Shown: positions 42,934-52,357, counted from the stretch's first letter. The stretch is 64,000 bases of DNA from Flavobacterium cupreum (GCF_003996965.1 NZ_QWDM01000010.1:62001-126000), one strand, 5' to 3'. The notes: generated from the sequence alone by a model not told the origin. Numbers and translations: made by a program.

Positions 42934-44355
42934 ATGGAAAAAGATAACATTGCAGTAGGTCTAGATATTGGAACGACAAAGATAGTTGCCATGATCGGCA
43001 AGAAGAACGAGTATGGAAAGCTTGAAATTTTAGGTATTGGGAAATCCAAAAGCTTAGGAGTTGCGAGAGGCGTTGTAAACAACATCACGCAAACCATTCA
43101 GTCCATTCAGCAGGCAATACTTGAAGCAGAAAACAATTCAGGTTATAAAATAAAAGATGTGGTGGTCGGTATCGCCGGACAGCACATCAGAAGTATACAG
43201 CATACCGATTACATCAGCCGCAGCAATCCGGAGGAAGTAATTGGCGAAAACGATATTCAGCTTTTAATTGACCAGGTGAATAAATTAGCCATGTTACCGG
43301 GAGAAGAAATTATTCACGTTTTGCCACAGGAATTCAAAATCGACGGGCAGTCTGAAATTAAGGAACCTATCGGAATGTACGGCGGAAGACTGGAATCCAG
43401 TTTTCACGTAGTAGTAGGACAGGCTTCTTCGATCAGAAATGTGGGAAGATGTATCCAGAGTTCCGGAATCGAATTGTCAGGATTGACCTTAGAGCCCTTA
43501 GCTTCTGCTGATGCAGTTTTAAGTCAGGAAGAAAAAGAAGCCGGTGTAGCACTTATTGATATCGGTGGCGGAACAACAGATCTGGCCATTTTTAAAGATG
43601 GTATCATTCGTCATACCGCAGTAATTCCTTTCGGAGGAAATGTAATTACCGAAGATATCAAAGAAGGATGTTCGATCATTGAAAAACAGGCAGAGCTTTT
43701 AAAAATAAAATTCGGATCAGCCTGGCCGGGCGAAAATAAAGACAACGAAATTGTTTCTATACCGGGTTTAAGAGGAAGAGAGCCAAAAGAGATTTCGCTT
43801 AAAAACTTATCTAAAATTATTCATGCCCGTGTGGTAGAAATTGTAGAGCAGGTTTTTGCTGAAATTAAAGCGTACGGACACGAAGATCCGCGTAAAAAAT
43901 TAATTGCAGGAATTGTGCTTACCGGTGGTGGCGCTCAGCTGAAACATATCAAACAATTAGTTGAGTATATCACAGGAATGGATACCAGAATCGGATATCC
44001 AAATGAGCACCTGGCAGGGAATTCGAGCGAAGAAATTTCAAGTCCTTTATTTGCAACAGCAGTTGGTCTTGTGATGAATAGTATCGAAAATAGTACGCAA
44101 AGTGCTGTTAGAATGGAACTTGTAAACGAGCAGCCAAAAGTAGTGTACAGAAATGTTAACACTCCGCCGCAACCGCCCGTACAGCAGCGATACGAAGTGG
44201 AAGAAAATTACGTTGAAAGAGTAGAAAGTTTCGATGATCACAGAGAAGTCAGGAATGCCGTGAGCAAAGAAGAATCTACCGAAACAAAAATAAGAAGATC
44301 ATTTTTTGATCGTTATGTCGATAAAATCAAAGATTTTTTAGACAACGCAGAATAA
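42934..44355 (+). CDS. ftsA: Cell division protein FtsA
   Basis: A 473-residue actin-fold ATPase. VGLDIGTTKIVAMIG (phosphate 1), LIDIGGGTTDLAIF (phosphate 2) and GIVLTGGGAQLKHI (adenosine motif) are present, together with the FtsA 1C domain (about 85-165). A charged C-terminal segment (ETKIRRSFFDRYVDKIKDFL) is the amphipathic helix that tethers FtsA, and so the FtsZ ring, to the membrane. It starts 7 bases after ftsQ. Confidence 0.97.
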   Translation: MEKDNIAVGLDIGTTKIVAMIGKKNEYGKLEILGIGKSKSLGVARGVVNNITQTIQSIQQAILEAENNSGYKIKDVVVGIAGQHIRSIQHTDYISRSNPEEVIGENDIQLLIDQVNKLAMLPGEEIIHVLPQEFKIDGQSEIKEPIGMYGGRLESSFHVVVGQASSIRNVGRCIQSSGIELSGLTLEPLASADAVLSQEEKEAGVALIDIGGGTTDLAIFKDGIIRHTAVIPFGGNVITEDIKEGCSIIEKQAELLKIKFGSAWPGENKDNEIVSIPGLRGREPKEISLKNLSKIIHARVVEIVEQVFAEIKAYGHEDPRKKLIAGIVLTGGGAQLKHIKQLVEYITGMDTRIGYPNEHLAGNSSEEISSPLFATAVGLVMNSIENSTQSAVRMELVNEQPKVVYRNVNTPPQPPVQQRYEVEENYVERVESFDDHREVRNAVSKEESTETKIRRSFFDRYVDKIKDFLDNAE

Positions 44356-44439
44356 TAGAATAAGAAACGAAAAGGATTACTTTTTGCCCCAAGTCAAGAA
44401 GTAAAAAATGTATTTAATAAGAATTTCAAAACCAAAAAG

Positions 44440-46425
44440 ATGATGAGCAACTCAGAATTTGGAAGTATTTCATTTGATTTACCGAAAAACCAATCAAATG
44501 TAATCAAAGTAATAGGTGTCGGTGGAGGCGGAAGTAACGCAATCAACCACATGTTCAAGCAAGGTATTAAAGGGGTAGATTTTATCGTTTGTAATACAGA
44601 CTCACAAGCACTTCAAAACAGTGCTGTACCAAATAAAATTCAGTTAGGGATGAACTTAACAGAGGGTCTTGGAGCAGGAGCAAATCCTGACGTAGGCCAG
44701 CAATCTGCTATTGAAAGTATCGCCGATATCGAAAAAATGTTAGACCGTGGTACCAAAATGGTATTTATTACCGCTGGTATGGGTGGTGGAACAGGTACCG
44801 GTGCAGCTCCGGTAATTGCACAACTGGCAAAAGAAAGAGAAATCCTGACCGTTGGTATCGTAACAATTCCTTTTCAGTTTGAAGGGAAAGTACGTCAGGA
44901 ACAAGCGCTTTTAGGAATCGAAAAATTGCGCAAGCAGGTCGATTCACTAATTGTAATCAATAATAATAAATTAAGAGAAGTATACGGAAATCTTGGTTTT
45001 AAAGCAGGATTCTCAAAAGCAGATGAAGTTTTGGCAACAGCCTCAAGAGGTATTGCTGAAGTAATCACGCACCACTATACTCAAAATATCGATTTACGTG
45101 ATGCTAAAACTGTTTTATCAAACAGTGGAACAGCCATCATGGGATCTTCTGTTGCGGAAGGTGAGAACAGAGCAAAAGATGCAATTATTTCTGCATTGGA
45201 TTCTCCGTTGCTAAACGACAACAAAATTACAGGAGCCAAAAACGTATTGTTGCTTATCGTTTCTGGATCAGATGAAATTACGCTGGATGAGATCGGAGAA
45301 ATCAATGATCACATTCAGGCAGAAGCAGGATTTAACGCTAATATCATCATGGGGGTTGGTGAAGACGAAACTCTTGGTGAAGCTATTGCCGTGACTATTA
45401 TTGCGACTGGTTTTGATGTTGAACAACAAAACGAAATTGTAAATACAGAACCTAAAAAAATCATTCATACGTTAGAAGATGAACAAAGAAGTGTTCATAA
45501 TTTAACCAACAGAACACTTACTTCTTTTGATGTAAATGCAGAGACACCCAGTGCCCCTTCAGAACAAAAGATCGTTTTTGATTTGATGGAAGATACGGTT
45601 GCTCCCGTAACAGCTGCTCCTGTTGCACCAGTAGCAGTTGCTCCGACAATCAATCAGGAAGAATTAGTGGTAATGTCAGAGTTTATCAAAAACCTTGATG
45701 TTACTTTTGAAATCGTTTCGCCAATTACAGATATCGATTTTAAAATTTCCCCGCCGGAAGTTCCCGCTTTCCAGGAAGTAAAACCTGTTCAGCAAAGAGT
45801 TTTTGAAAAAGAGGAACAAACTACTTTTTCATTCGATCTGCCTCTTTTCAGAGCAGAACCGGAAGCAAAAAAAGAACCGGCAGCTGTTGAAGACAATAAA
45901 ATTTTATTCGAATTAACGAATGATACCCGTAATATAAAAGTAAACGATCCGGTACAGTTTGTTCCGGTAACAGAACTTTCAGATAACGGAATTATCAAAT
46001 ATTCGCTGGAAGAATACATGGAAGTTGAAAACGACCTGATCACTTCAAAGCCGACTGAAAAAGTAATTCAGGATGTAGTTCCTGAGGAATTAAACATTAC
46101 TTTGAAGCCGAGAGTTGACTTTGCCCAGGAACCGGCTTTTACAACAACAGATCATGTTTCTCCGTTGGAATTGACAATCGAAGAGACTTTGCGCCTGAGA
46201 GCAGAAGAAAGAAGAAAGAAACTAAAAGAATTTAATTATAAATTTCATAATAATGTTTCCAGAATTGACGAGCTTGAAAAAGAACCTGCTTACAAAAGAT
46301 TAGGGATCGATCTTTCAAATACACAGTCAAATACAACTAATTCGAGAATCTCTGTGGGTACTGACAGTAATAATGATTTGCAATTGCGCTCCAATAATTC
46401 ATTTTTGCACGATAACGTAGATTAA
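44440..46425 (+). CDS. ftsZ: Cell division GTPase FtsZ with long C-terminal linker
   Basis: A 661-residue tubulin-like GTPase beginning with two Met codons. VIGVGGGGSNAINHM, GMGGGTGTGAAP (114-124) and ADEVLATASRGI mark the GTPase and T7-loop regions within the first 330 residues. The remaining 330 residues are a long, acidic, Pro/Val-rich linker (TAAPVAPVAVAPTINQ) with a basic helical patch (RLRAEERRKKLKEF) and a short C-terminal peptide. E. coli FtsZ is 383 residues; a long linker is normal for Bacteroidota. Last gene of the dcw run; a strong terminator follows. Confidence 0.97.
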   Translation: MMSNSEFGSISFDLPKNQSNVIKVIGVGGGGSNAINHMFKQGIKGVDFIVCNTDSQALQNSAVPNKIQLGMNLTEGLGAGANPDVGQQSAIESIADIEKMLDRGTKMVFITAGMGGGTGTGAAPVIAQLAKEREILTVGIVTIPFQFEGKVRQEQALLGIEKLRKQVDSLIVINNNKLREVYGNLGFKAGFSKADEVLATASRGIAEVITHHYTQNIDLRDAKTVLSNSGTAIMGSSVAEGENRAKDAIISALDSPLLNDNKITGAKNVLLLIVSGSDEITLDEIGEINDHIQAEAGFNANIIMGVGEDETLGEAIAVTIIATGFDVEQQNEIVNTEPKKIIHTLEDEQRSVHNLTNRTLTSFDVNAETPSAPSEQKIVFDLMEDTVAPVTAAPVAPVAVAPTINQEELVVMSEFIKNLDVTFEIVSPITDIDFKISPPEVPAFQEVKPVQQRVFEKEEQTTFSFDLPLFRAEPEAKKEPAAVEDNKILFELTNDTRNIKVNDPVQFVPVTELSDNGIIKYSLEEYMEVENDLITSKPTEKVIQDVVPEELNITLKPRVDFAQEPAFTTTDHVSPLELTIEETLRLRAEERRKKLKEFNYKFHNNVSRIDELEKEPAYKRLGIDLSNTQSNTTNSRISVGTDSNNDLQLRSNNSFLHDNVD

Positions 46426-46446
46426 TATTCCAATCATAATTATAGG

Positions 46447-46488
46447 ATAACCCGAAAATTGGATTTAATTTTCGGGTTATTTTTTTTA
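46447..46488 (+). terminator. Terminator of the dcw cluster
   Basis: Perfect 14-base arms ATAACCCGAAAATT (46447-46460) and AATTTTCGGGTTAT (46467-46480), followed by eight T. Confidence 0.9.
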
Positions 46489-46548
46489 TCTTCGCACAGA
46501 ATTTAGGAATTTGACTTTAAAAGTATTTATATTTAACAAATATTGTAA

Positions 46549-46617
46549 TCCTGAGCGAAGCCGAAAGGTAATTACCTAAACGTCTTCGAATCGTTTATCC
46601 TGAGCGAAGCCGAATGG
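46549..46617. repeat. Two direct copies of TCCTGAGCGAAGCCGAA
   Basis: TCCTGAGCGAAGCCGAAAGG at 46549-46568 and TCCTGAGCGAAGCCGAATGG at 46598-46617 differ at one base. A related sequence in the opposite sense (CTTCGACTTCGCTCAGG) lies at 28006-28022. This intergenic motif is widespread in Bacteroidota. The gap 46489-46714 holds nothing else. Confidence 0.7.
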
Positions 46618-46714
46618 ACTCAGCCGGACAAATGATCAATGTGTTAGAGAAGTCATAATTTCAAATAAATAATCAATTTATAAGCCTTGCTGCTTATCTA
46701 AATAAAAAGACAAA

Positions 46715-47164
46715 ATGAGTTTACAAATACAAATCATGGATGAGATTAAAACAGCCATGAGAGCAAAAGATACAGTAGCGTTAGAAGCATTAAGAGCCAT
46801 TAAATCTGAAATGTTACTGGCAGCCACTGCTTCCGGATCTAAAGAAGAATTAACGGAAGACGATGAAATCAAATTGCTTCAGAGATTAGTAAAAACGCGT
46901 AAAGAAAGCGCAAGGATTTTTACAGAACAAAACCGTCCTGACTTAGCGGAACCGGAATTGGCTCAGATCGCTGTAATCGAGAAATTTTTACCTGCACAAT
47001 TAAGCGAAGAAGAAGTTGAAGCTGTAATTGCAAAAATTATTGCTGAAACAGGAGCTTCAGGAATTGCTTCAATGGGTAAAGTAATGGGATTGGCTTCTGC
47101 ACAACTAGGCGGAACTGCTGAAGGAAAAACAATTTCTACAATTGTAAAAAAATTATTAGTTTAG
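46715..47164 (+). CDS. GatB/YqeY domain protein
   Basis: A 149-residue cytoplasmic helical protein. IMDEIKTAMRAKDTVALEAL, IKLLQRLVKTRKESARIF and the C-terminal ASMGKVMGLASAQLGGTAEG match YqeY, which resembles the tail domain of the GatB subunit of tRNA amidotransferase. A tRNA-related role is suggested by the family but not proven. A tRNA-Arg gene follows. Confidence 0.93.
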   Translation: MSLQIQIMDEIKTAMRAKDTVALEALRAIKSEMLLAATASGSKEELTEDDEIKLLQRLVKTRKESARIFTEQNRPDLAEPELAQIAVIEKFLPAQLSEEEVEAVIAKIIAETGASGIASMGKVMGLASAQLGGTAEGKTISTIVKKLLV

Positions 47165-47181
47165 TAGAAATTCCAAAAAAG

Positions 47182-47216
47182 AAAATTCCAATTTCCAACT
47201 TGGAATTTGGAATTTT
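47182..47216. terminator. AAAATTCC palindrome behind yqeY-like gene
   Basis: Arms at 47182-47198 and 47200-47216 (AAAATTCCAATTTCCAA with TTGGAATTTGGAATTTT) pair at 16 of 17 positions around a single base. No long T tract follows, so termination is uncertain. Confidence 0.55.
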
Positions 47217-47240
47217 AAAAAATTAAAATTTTAAAATATT

Positions 47241-47314
47241 GACTGCGTAGTTCAACTGGATAGAATATCAGATTTCGACTCTGAGGGTTGCAGGTTCGAA
47301 CCCTGTCGCGGTCA
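47241..47314 (+). tRNA. tRNA-Arg (anticodon UCG)
   Basis: A 74-base cloverleaf: acceptor GACTGCG / CGCGGTC with discriminator A, anticodon stem TCAGA/TCTGA, loop TTTCGAC with TCG at 47275-47277, T arm GCAGG-TTCGAAC-CCTGT. No CCA is encoded. Confidence 0.93.
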
Positions 47315-47317
47315 CAT

Positions 47318-47353
47318 AACGGGCTAAGGAGATTTTCTTCTTAGTCCGTTTTT
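47318..47353 (+). terminator. Terminator of tRNA-Arg
   Basis: ACGGGCTAAG and CTTAGTCCGT pair with one G-T pair around an 11-base loop, followed by a T run. It lies three bases after the tRNA. Confidence 0.75.
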
Positions 47354-47481
47354 TATTTAGGAGCCAATTCCGGCCATTCACTGTATCTTTTGCGGCGAAC
47401 CCCGCCACAAAAGGATGCCGTTCCTGTCCGGGCTGGAACATCTTCGGAACAACCGGGTTATTTTGTTGAAAAACCTGAAGT

Positions 47482-47952
47482 CTATTGTCTCTTTCCGGAA
47501 AACAAATTCTCCACCACCCAGGCCGGACCAATCATTAAAAACTGAAGGTCTTTCAGGAAAGAAGGTTTTTTGCCCTCAATATTATGTCCGTAGAATTGTC
47601 CGATCCAGGCAATTACAAACACGCCAATGGAAAACGCCCACAAAGGTAAAACCTGCCCGATATAATAATTGACCACCAGACAGATCGCAGAAAAAACAGC
47701 AATCTTAATCGCCATGGCAACCGATAGCCGAATGTAAAAAATAAGTACAAAAAGCAATACGACAAAAGCCCAGTTTTCGATTACAGGTGCATTTAATTTT
47801 AAAGTGGAAGCAATAATGCCACTCGGAATACTCATTAATAATCCAACAATAGAAAAGTAAATCGCCGGAACACAGACATAATGGATTGCCTTGTTTTTTG
47901 GATTCTGATGACTTACTGCATATTCTTCAAACCATTGCTCTAATGTTCTCAT
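47482..47952 (-). CDS. Mpo1-like (DUF962) membrane protein
   Basis: A 156-residue protein with four predicted membrane helices. LEQWFEEYAVSHQNPKNKAI HYVCVPAIYF contains the family's N-terminal HxxxxN...HxxG/C signature (split here for length), and FYGHNIEGKKPSFLKDLQF with GPAWVVENLF is the conserved C-terminal block. Yeast Mpo1 is an iron-dependent 2-hydroxy-fatty-acid dioxygenase; flavobacterial sphingolipid or hydroxy-fatty-acid turnover would be a sensible context but is not shown here. Confidence 0.9.
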   Translation of the reverse strand: MRTLEQWFEEYAVSHQNPKNKAIHYVCVPAIYFSIVGLLMSIPSGIIASTLKLNAPVIENWAFVVLLFVLIFYIRLSVAMAIKIAVFSAICLVVNYYIGQVLPLWAFSIGVFVIAWIGQFYGHNIEGKKPSFLKDLQFLMIGPAWVVENLFSGKRQ

Positions 47953-48196
47953 ATTTTTGGATTTAGGTATCTAACAAAGCTATTGAATATTTTGCATTTT
48001 TAGCATTACAAAGGGTTAAAAACTATTCCGAATACAAATTTGACGCAAACCTGTTTACCGTCCCGTTATTTAAAAATAAATCATAAGACAAAGAATCATC
48101 ATGATTTATTTTAAAAGATGAAATCTTTTTTTTGTAATTTTATTCCTCCCTAGTAAAGTGCTGTAAAACAGTACTCCACCCCCAAAAACAAAAAAA

Positions 48197-49066
48197 ATGA
48201 AACAAAGTCTCATTATCCTGTTAGTACTATTTCTAACCTCCTGTTCCTCCTCCAAAATTATTGAATTAGGAAATGCAACCGCCGCAAAAGGTATGGATGT
48301 CTCTCAAAAAGCACAGGGTATTTATGCAACGTTATCAGAGCAGTCCGCTATCGATAAATCGCAGCAGGACGAGGTAAAAGTCCTTACACATCCAAGTCCT
48401 TCTACAATGGCATTGCCGGATACCAAAGCCTCCGATTTCTCCAGACAATTACAACCAAGAACACAGGCTTATCAAAATTTATTTGAGGTTTACAAAGCAT
48501 TTTCGCTTTTAACAGACCCTAAATATGCAGATAAAACCAAAGATGCGATGACCGCCCTGCAGGATAGCTATGATGCTATCGAAAAAATGCCCGACTTACC
48601 GGCTGAGGTCAAAACAAAACTGCCCAACGTCTTAAAAATGGCTGGCGAAGCGGTTCAGGCAAAAGAAGTGAAAAAAAACAATGAAATATTATATTTGCTT
48701 TCCGAAGTTTATTTGGAGTTGTGGAATGCCGATAAACAAACCTGGAACGATTATATCGATCTAATTTACAATTCCTATGCCCAGGGACTTAATACCGTTG
48801 ATTCCAAACGGTATGATGTCAGTAAAATTTCCCAAAGCAATTCCGGACCTTACAGTGACAGTGCTACCATGATTTTAATGTACAGGCTGAAGAACAGGGA
48901 TGACATCATGAAGCAAAAAAATGCTTTGAAAAAGGAACTGGATACTTTTGGTCAGGCACTTCAGGAATTGACCAGGGCACAAGCTGAAATTGCAAAACAA
49001 AGCACCGACATCACGAATGTTATTTCATCCTTAAACAAAATCGAAGAACTTCTAAAAGACAAGTAA
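48197..49066 (+). CDS. Helical lipoprotein of unknown function
   Basis: A 289-residue protein with lipobox FLTSC (C16) and a largely alpha-helical mature part (LQPRTQAYQNLFEVYKAFSL, MKQKNALKKELDTFGQALQE). The C-terminal 50 residues look like a coiled coil. No known domain was recognised. It is followed after one base by a small gene on the same strand, and both may act together at the envelope. Confidence 0.7.
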   Translation: MKQSLIILLVLFLTSCSSSKIIELGNATAAKGMDVSQKAQGIYATLSEQSAIDKSQQDEVKVLTHPSPSTMALPDTKASDFSRQLQPRTQAYQNLFEVYKAFSLLTDPKYADKTKDAMTALQDSYDAIEKMPDLPAEVKTKLPNVLKMAGEAVQAKEVKKNNEILYLLSEVYLELWNADKQTWNDYIDLIYNSYAQGLNTVDSKRYDVSKISQSNSGPYSDSATMILMYRLKNRDDIMKQKNALKKELDTFGQALQELTRAQAEIAKQSTDITNVISSLNKIEELLKDK

Positions 49067-49067
49067 A

Positions 49068-49406
49068 ATGCAGGAAGAATTAAAAGAATCATTATCTGAG
49101 GCAATTACTCAGTTTAATAACAGGAGAACACAGCTCTTGCAGGATGCCTTTACGGAAGGAGGAGAACCTGCACTCGATAAACTGGTAGAAGAATACGATG
49201 CACTCCGGGATGCGTATTTTGAAATCCTGAAACGAGAACTCGATAAAAACAACCCCCGTTATGCACAACTTACAACTGCAACAAAAGCAGAAGCCGATAA
49301 TTTGGCCACAAGTCTGAAAAAGCTTAATAATGTAAATGAAATCGTTGCTTTGACCACTTCTGTTATCAACCTGGTCGGGAGAGTTTTAATTGTTTTGGCG
49401 CTGTAG
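49068..49406 (+). CDS. Small helical protein with C-terminal membrane segment
   Basis: A 112-residue protein, mostly helical and charged (LKESLSEAITQFNNRRTQLL, LVEEYDALRDAYFEILKREL), ending in a hydrophobic stretch (ALTTSVINLVGRVLIVLAL) that could anchor it in the membrane by its C-terminus. No family was recognised. It starts one base after the lipoprotein gene, so the two are almost certainly co-transcribed. Confidence 0.65.
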   Translation: MQEELKESLSEAITQFNNRRTQLLQDAFTEGGEPALDKLVEEYDALRDAYFEILKRELDKNNPRYAQLTTATKAEADNLATSLKKLNNVNEIVALTTSVINLVGRVLIVLAL

Positions 49407-49555
49407 TAAAACGCTTCTGTTTGAAAAATAAGGAGTTACAAAACGAAGCGTGATCTATACTGAAATTCAATGCGAAATTGTGAATATCTATTTTGGGATT
49501 TGTCGATTTTATGCCCGTTAAAATCTATCTTTGGCAACCTTAAAAAACAGAAGAA

Positions 49556-50110
49556 ATGAGCGCAATTTGGTACGAATGCAAAGTAAAATATAGAAAGACC
49601 GATGAGACTGGAGGACAAAAAGTTACTACAGAACCGTATTTGGTAGACGCAGTGTCTTATACAGAGGCAGAAAGCAGAATCAACGAAGAAATGGGAGCGT
49701 ATGTGAGTGAAGAATTTAAAATCACCAATATAAAAGTGGCGAATTACGCCGAGATACACCCGTTTGAAAATGCTGATCGCTGGTTTAAGTCAAAAGTTAC
49801 GTTAATGGCTTATGATGAAGAAAGCGGCAAAGAAAGAAAAACCAATATGTATCTTTTGGTTCAGGCCAATGATGTAAAAGAAGCCTACGACAATACGATT
49901 ACGGTAATGAAAAATACAATGGGAGATTATACCATTCCTGCTATTTCAGAATCGCCTATTATGGATGTTTTCCCGTATTTCAGTGGTGAAGAAGGAGAAT
50001 TGGAACAACTGGAAAGATTCAATGCCCTGAAAGCCTCCAAACCTGAACTGGTTGCTGTGGGTGACATGGGAGAAACGGTAGAAGACCTTATTGAGGTTGA
50101 AAACGAATAA
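49556..50110 (+). CDS. DUF4494 family protein
   Basis: A 184-residue cytoplasmic protein. IWYECKVKYRKTDETGGQKV, YLVDAVSYTEAESRINEEM and the final block SPIMDVFPYF are conserved in DUF4494, a Bacteroidota family. Function unknown. A strong terminator follows at 50129. Confidence 0.88.
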   Translation: MSAIWYECKVKYRKTDETGGQKVTTEPYLVDAVSYTEAESRINEEMGAYVSEEFKITNIKVANYAEIHPFENADRWFKSKVTLMAYDEESGKERKTNMYLLVQANDVKEAYDNTITVMKNTMGDYTIPAISESPIMDVFPYFSGEEGELEQLERFNALKASKPELVAVGDMGETVEDLIEVENE

Positions 50111-50128
50111 TTTACAACATTATACAAC

Positions 50129-50165
50129 AAAAAAGAGGATCTAATAGTCCTCTTTTTGTTTTTTA
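50129..50165 (+). terminator. Terminator of the DUF4494 gene
   Basis: AAAAAGAGGA and TCCTCTTTTT pair around an 8-base loop; T-rich sequence follows on the plus strand and A-rich precedes, so it may serve both converging genes. Confidence 0.8.
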
Positions 50166-50192
50166 TATAATTTGGTTGCTTTAAATTAATTC

Positions 50193-51422
50193 TTATTTCT
50201 GATTATACTCAAAAACAGTATCCCACAATTCATCAATTTTTACGAGGGCTTTATCCAGGGCAATCACTTCCCACTTTCCGTTTGTTTCTATACCCAGACC
50301 AATATTTTTTAGTTTGTCTAAAGCATCTTTTACATCAAAATCCAGGTTGGTCTGGAACTTCGTCATAAACCAGGATTCAATCTGATCATCGAGTTCTTCT
50401 GCAGTAATCGGATTCTGACTACGGTCTAAAAAGGCATAGGCGAGTATCGTCTCTTTTAGTACTTCTTCTTCAGATGAATTTAGCAGCGAATAAAAAGCAC
50501 CGCTGTTGTTTCCGAGATTCTTAAAGTAAAGACTGTCAGAAAGCATTTTCCCGTATTTGATTTTTTTATTGATAAAGTTGCTGTACTGGCGGAACAAGTA
50601 CGCAGACAGGATTCCCAAAGCAATTAAACCCTGATTTAGCGAAGCTTTACTGTTTAGTAAATCAATCGCCTCGCCGGACTGATATGCCGCGTACATGCCA
50701 ATTAAAGCCGGAATTACCGTGGTACTCAATAAGGAGATTCCGCCCCCGATTCCCGGCACCCAGAAGAATAATTTATCTCTGGTAGACATTCGCGGAATGG
50801 CATTTGGAAATATCGTTTCAAGATCGTTTTTAGGAACCCGTTTAAAAATCTTTAATCCGATAGATCCCGGATCAACAGGCATTTTTCCTAATTTGACCTT
50901 TTTCTCTTTTAGATAATCGGCTTCGTTATAATTCAGGTAAATCATCACACGGTCATAATATTCGACTTCTATTTCCTTTTTCCAGAAAATAAATTTCTTA
51001 ACCGTTTCTTTCGCTTTATGATGTCCGCGAACGTACAATTCATAATCTTTAAAAGCATTAAAATCGATAGAAAGATTCAGGCCTATTAAATCAGATTCCT
51101 TAAAAGCCCTTTCTAAAGTTTCCTGATCGATGCGGGTATAATTTCCGTGTTTTAAAACGGTAAGAAGGGTCTCCTTAAAAACCGAAAAATCACTTTTACC
51201 AATAAATCCTTCCCGTTCCTTCGGACTCAGGTCGGGATCAAATAAAGCATAATGTTTTTTCAGGTTCCGGTTCAGGTTAAAGGCTTCGTAATGAAAGTAA
51301 TGTTCGACAATATCGAAAAGCTTTTTAAAATCAGCAACCTTTTTTTTATCTTCAGAGAACGTAGCTATTTGTTGTTCGAGTAAGAATTCCTTATTAAAGG
51401 GAATATAATTTTCTCGTGTCAT
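50193..51422 (-). CDS. TMEM143/DUF3754 family membrane protein
   Basis: A 409-residue protein. Residues about 140-200 (FIFWKKEIEVEYYDRVMIYL, GSIGLKIFKRVPKNDLETIF, PRMSTRDKLFFWVPGIGGG) are the DUF3754 core, shared with human TMEM143. Two hydrophobic segments lie at about 230-250 (ISLLSTTVIPALIGMYAAYQ) and 262-280. The soluble flanks probably face the cytoplasm. Function unknown in bacteria. A second minus-strand gene lies 47 bases upstream. Confidence 0.8.
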   Translation of the reverse strand: MTRENYIPFNKEFLLEQQIATFSEDKKKVADFKKLFDIVEHYFHYEAFNLNRNLKKHYALFDPDLSPKEREGFIGKSDFSVFKETLLTVLKHGNYTRIDQETLERAFKESDLIGLNLSIDFNAFKDYELYVRGHHKAKETVKKFIFWKKEIEVEYYDRVMIYLNYNEADYLKEKKVKLGKMPVDPGSIGLKIFKRVPKNDLETIFPNAIPRMSTRDKLFFWVPGIGGGISLLSTTVIPALIGMYAAYQSGEAIDLLNSKASLNQGLIALGILSAYLFRQYSNFINKKIKYGKMLSDSLYFKNLGNNSGAFYSLLNSSEEEVLKETILAYAFLDRSQNPITAEELDDQIESWFMTKFQTNLDFDVKDALDKLKNIGLGIETNGKWEVIALDKALVKIDELWDTVFEYNQK

Positions 51423-51469
51423 ATTCAGTTGGGGACTTTAATGGATGGGCTGCGTTTTCAAAATAAAAA

Positions 51470-52159
51470 TTACAAATCTGAATTGTCTGCGTTATCTGTT
51501 TTTTCTAAAATTTTCGGCAACGGTTCGGTATTGATAATCCTGAAACGTCCGGGATATTTACCCCAGATGTTTTTTTTGTTGCCGTAATAGTCCATATATT
51601 CCTCACACACAAAAACGGCATGTGCAGTAGACCAGGCCACAACACCACAATATTCACTTCCGGAGAGTCTTTTTAAGGGTACTATTTGTTTGTCTTTTTC
51701 GAAACCTAAATATTTGTAGATGGTCGGGGTATATACTTCACCATCTTCCAGATCCTCCAAAGCTTTATCAAAAGTCGACTCCCTGTCAATAATTTGTTTG
51801 TATTTCGCCATCACGGCATAGGTTAGTACGGCGTAGTCTTTTATTTTTTTGCTTTCTTCATTGGTTTTGATAAATACAAAACCCGCAGAAAATTTAGCTT
51901 TCTCCAGTTCCTCCTTTTTCAGCTGAAACGAAGCATTGTTTTTTAATCGGATATAAAAGAGACTATCTGCCGTTTTTTCTGTTGTATAAAGATTATCCAG
52001 CCCATAAATATTAAGGGCCGCCTTAATAAAAGCAATCGACGAACAGTTGGTGCGCTCTCCCTGTTTAAAGCTTTCGAATATTTTATCTGAACTCAGTTGG
52101 GAGTAACAAGTTGAGGAAGAAAATATTAAAAATAAAAATGTTAAAAAAACAGCTTTCAT
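51470..52159 (-). CDS. Exported protein with papain-like Cys-His-Asn arrangement
   Basis: A 229-residue protein with signal peptide (AVFLTFLFLIFSSSTCYS). I do not recognise its family. ERTNCSSIAFIKAALNIYG (C39, at the start of a helix), STAHAVFVCEEYMDYYG (H180 before a strand) and KKNIWGKYPG (N197) have the order and local pattern of papain/calpain-fold catalytic residues (Cys, His, Asn-x-W-G). This is an inference from a few residues only; the Gln of the oxyanion hole is not obvious. It is just upstream of, and co-oriented with, the DUF3754 gene. Confidence 0.6.
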   Translation of the reverse strand: MKAVFLTFLFLIFSSSTCYSQLSSDKIFESFKQGERTNCSSIAFIKAALNIYGLDNLYTTEKTADSLFYIRLKNNASFQLKKEELEKAKFSAGFVFIKTNEESKKIKDYAVLTYAVMAKYKQIIDRESTFDKALEDLEDGEVYTPTIYKYLGFEKDKQIVPLKRLSGSEYCGVVAWSTAHAVFVCEEYMDYYGNKKNIWGKYPGRFRIINTEPLPKILEKTDNADNSDL

Positions 52160-52296
52160 CGGCCTAAGATTTTATAATTTTTTTTCCTGATCATTTTCGG
52201 AAAAAATAGATTTTACAAATCTATGAAAACCAACTAATAGTTGGTGTGTTTACTTCTTAATTTTTGAAAGATTAACAATTGATGCAAACCCGTTTT

Positions 52297-52325
52297 TGTC
52301 ATTTCGATGGATGAGAAATCACACC
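52297..52325 (+). repeat. Single arm of the TGTCATTTCGA repeat
   Basis: TGTCATTTCGATGGATGAGA followed by AATCACACC; no facing arm was found nearby, so this appears to be a partial element. The gap 52160-52842 is otherwise occupied by the repeats and element listed next. Confidence 0.6.
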
Positions 52326-52357
52326 ATAAACTCCGTCATTCCTGTATAGTATAGTTG

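Noticed and set aside
47268..47531. Minus-strand frame of 87 codons ending in ATGFEPATLRVEI
   Set aside because: The ATGFEPATL-type ending is the known artefact of translating the antisense of a tRNA gene; here it runs across tRNA-Arg at 47241-47314.
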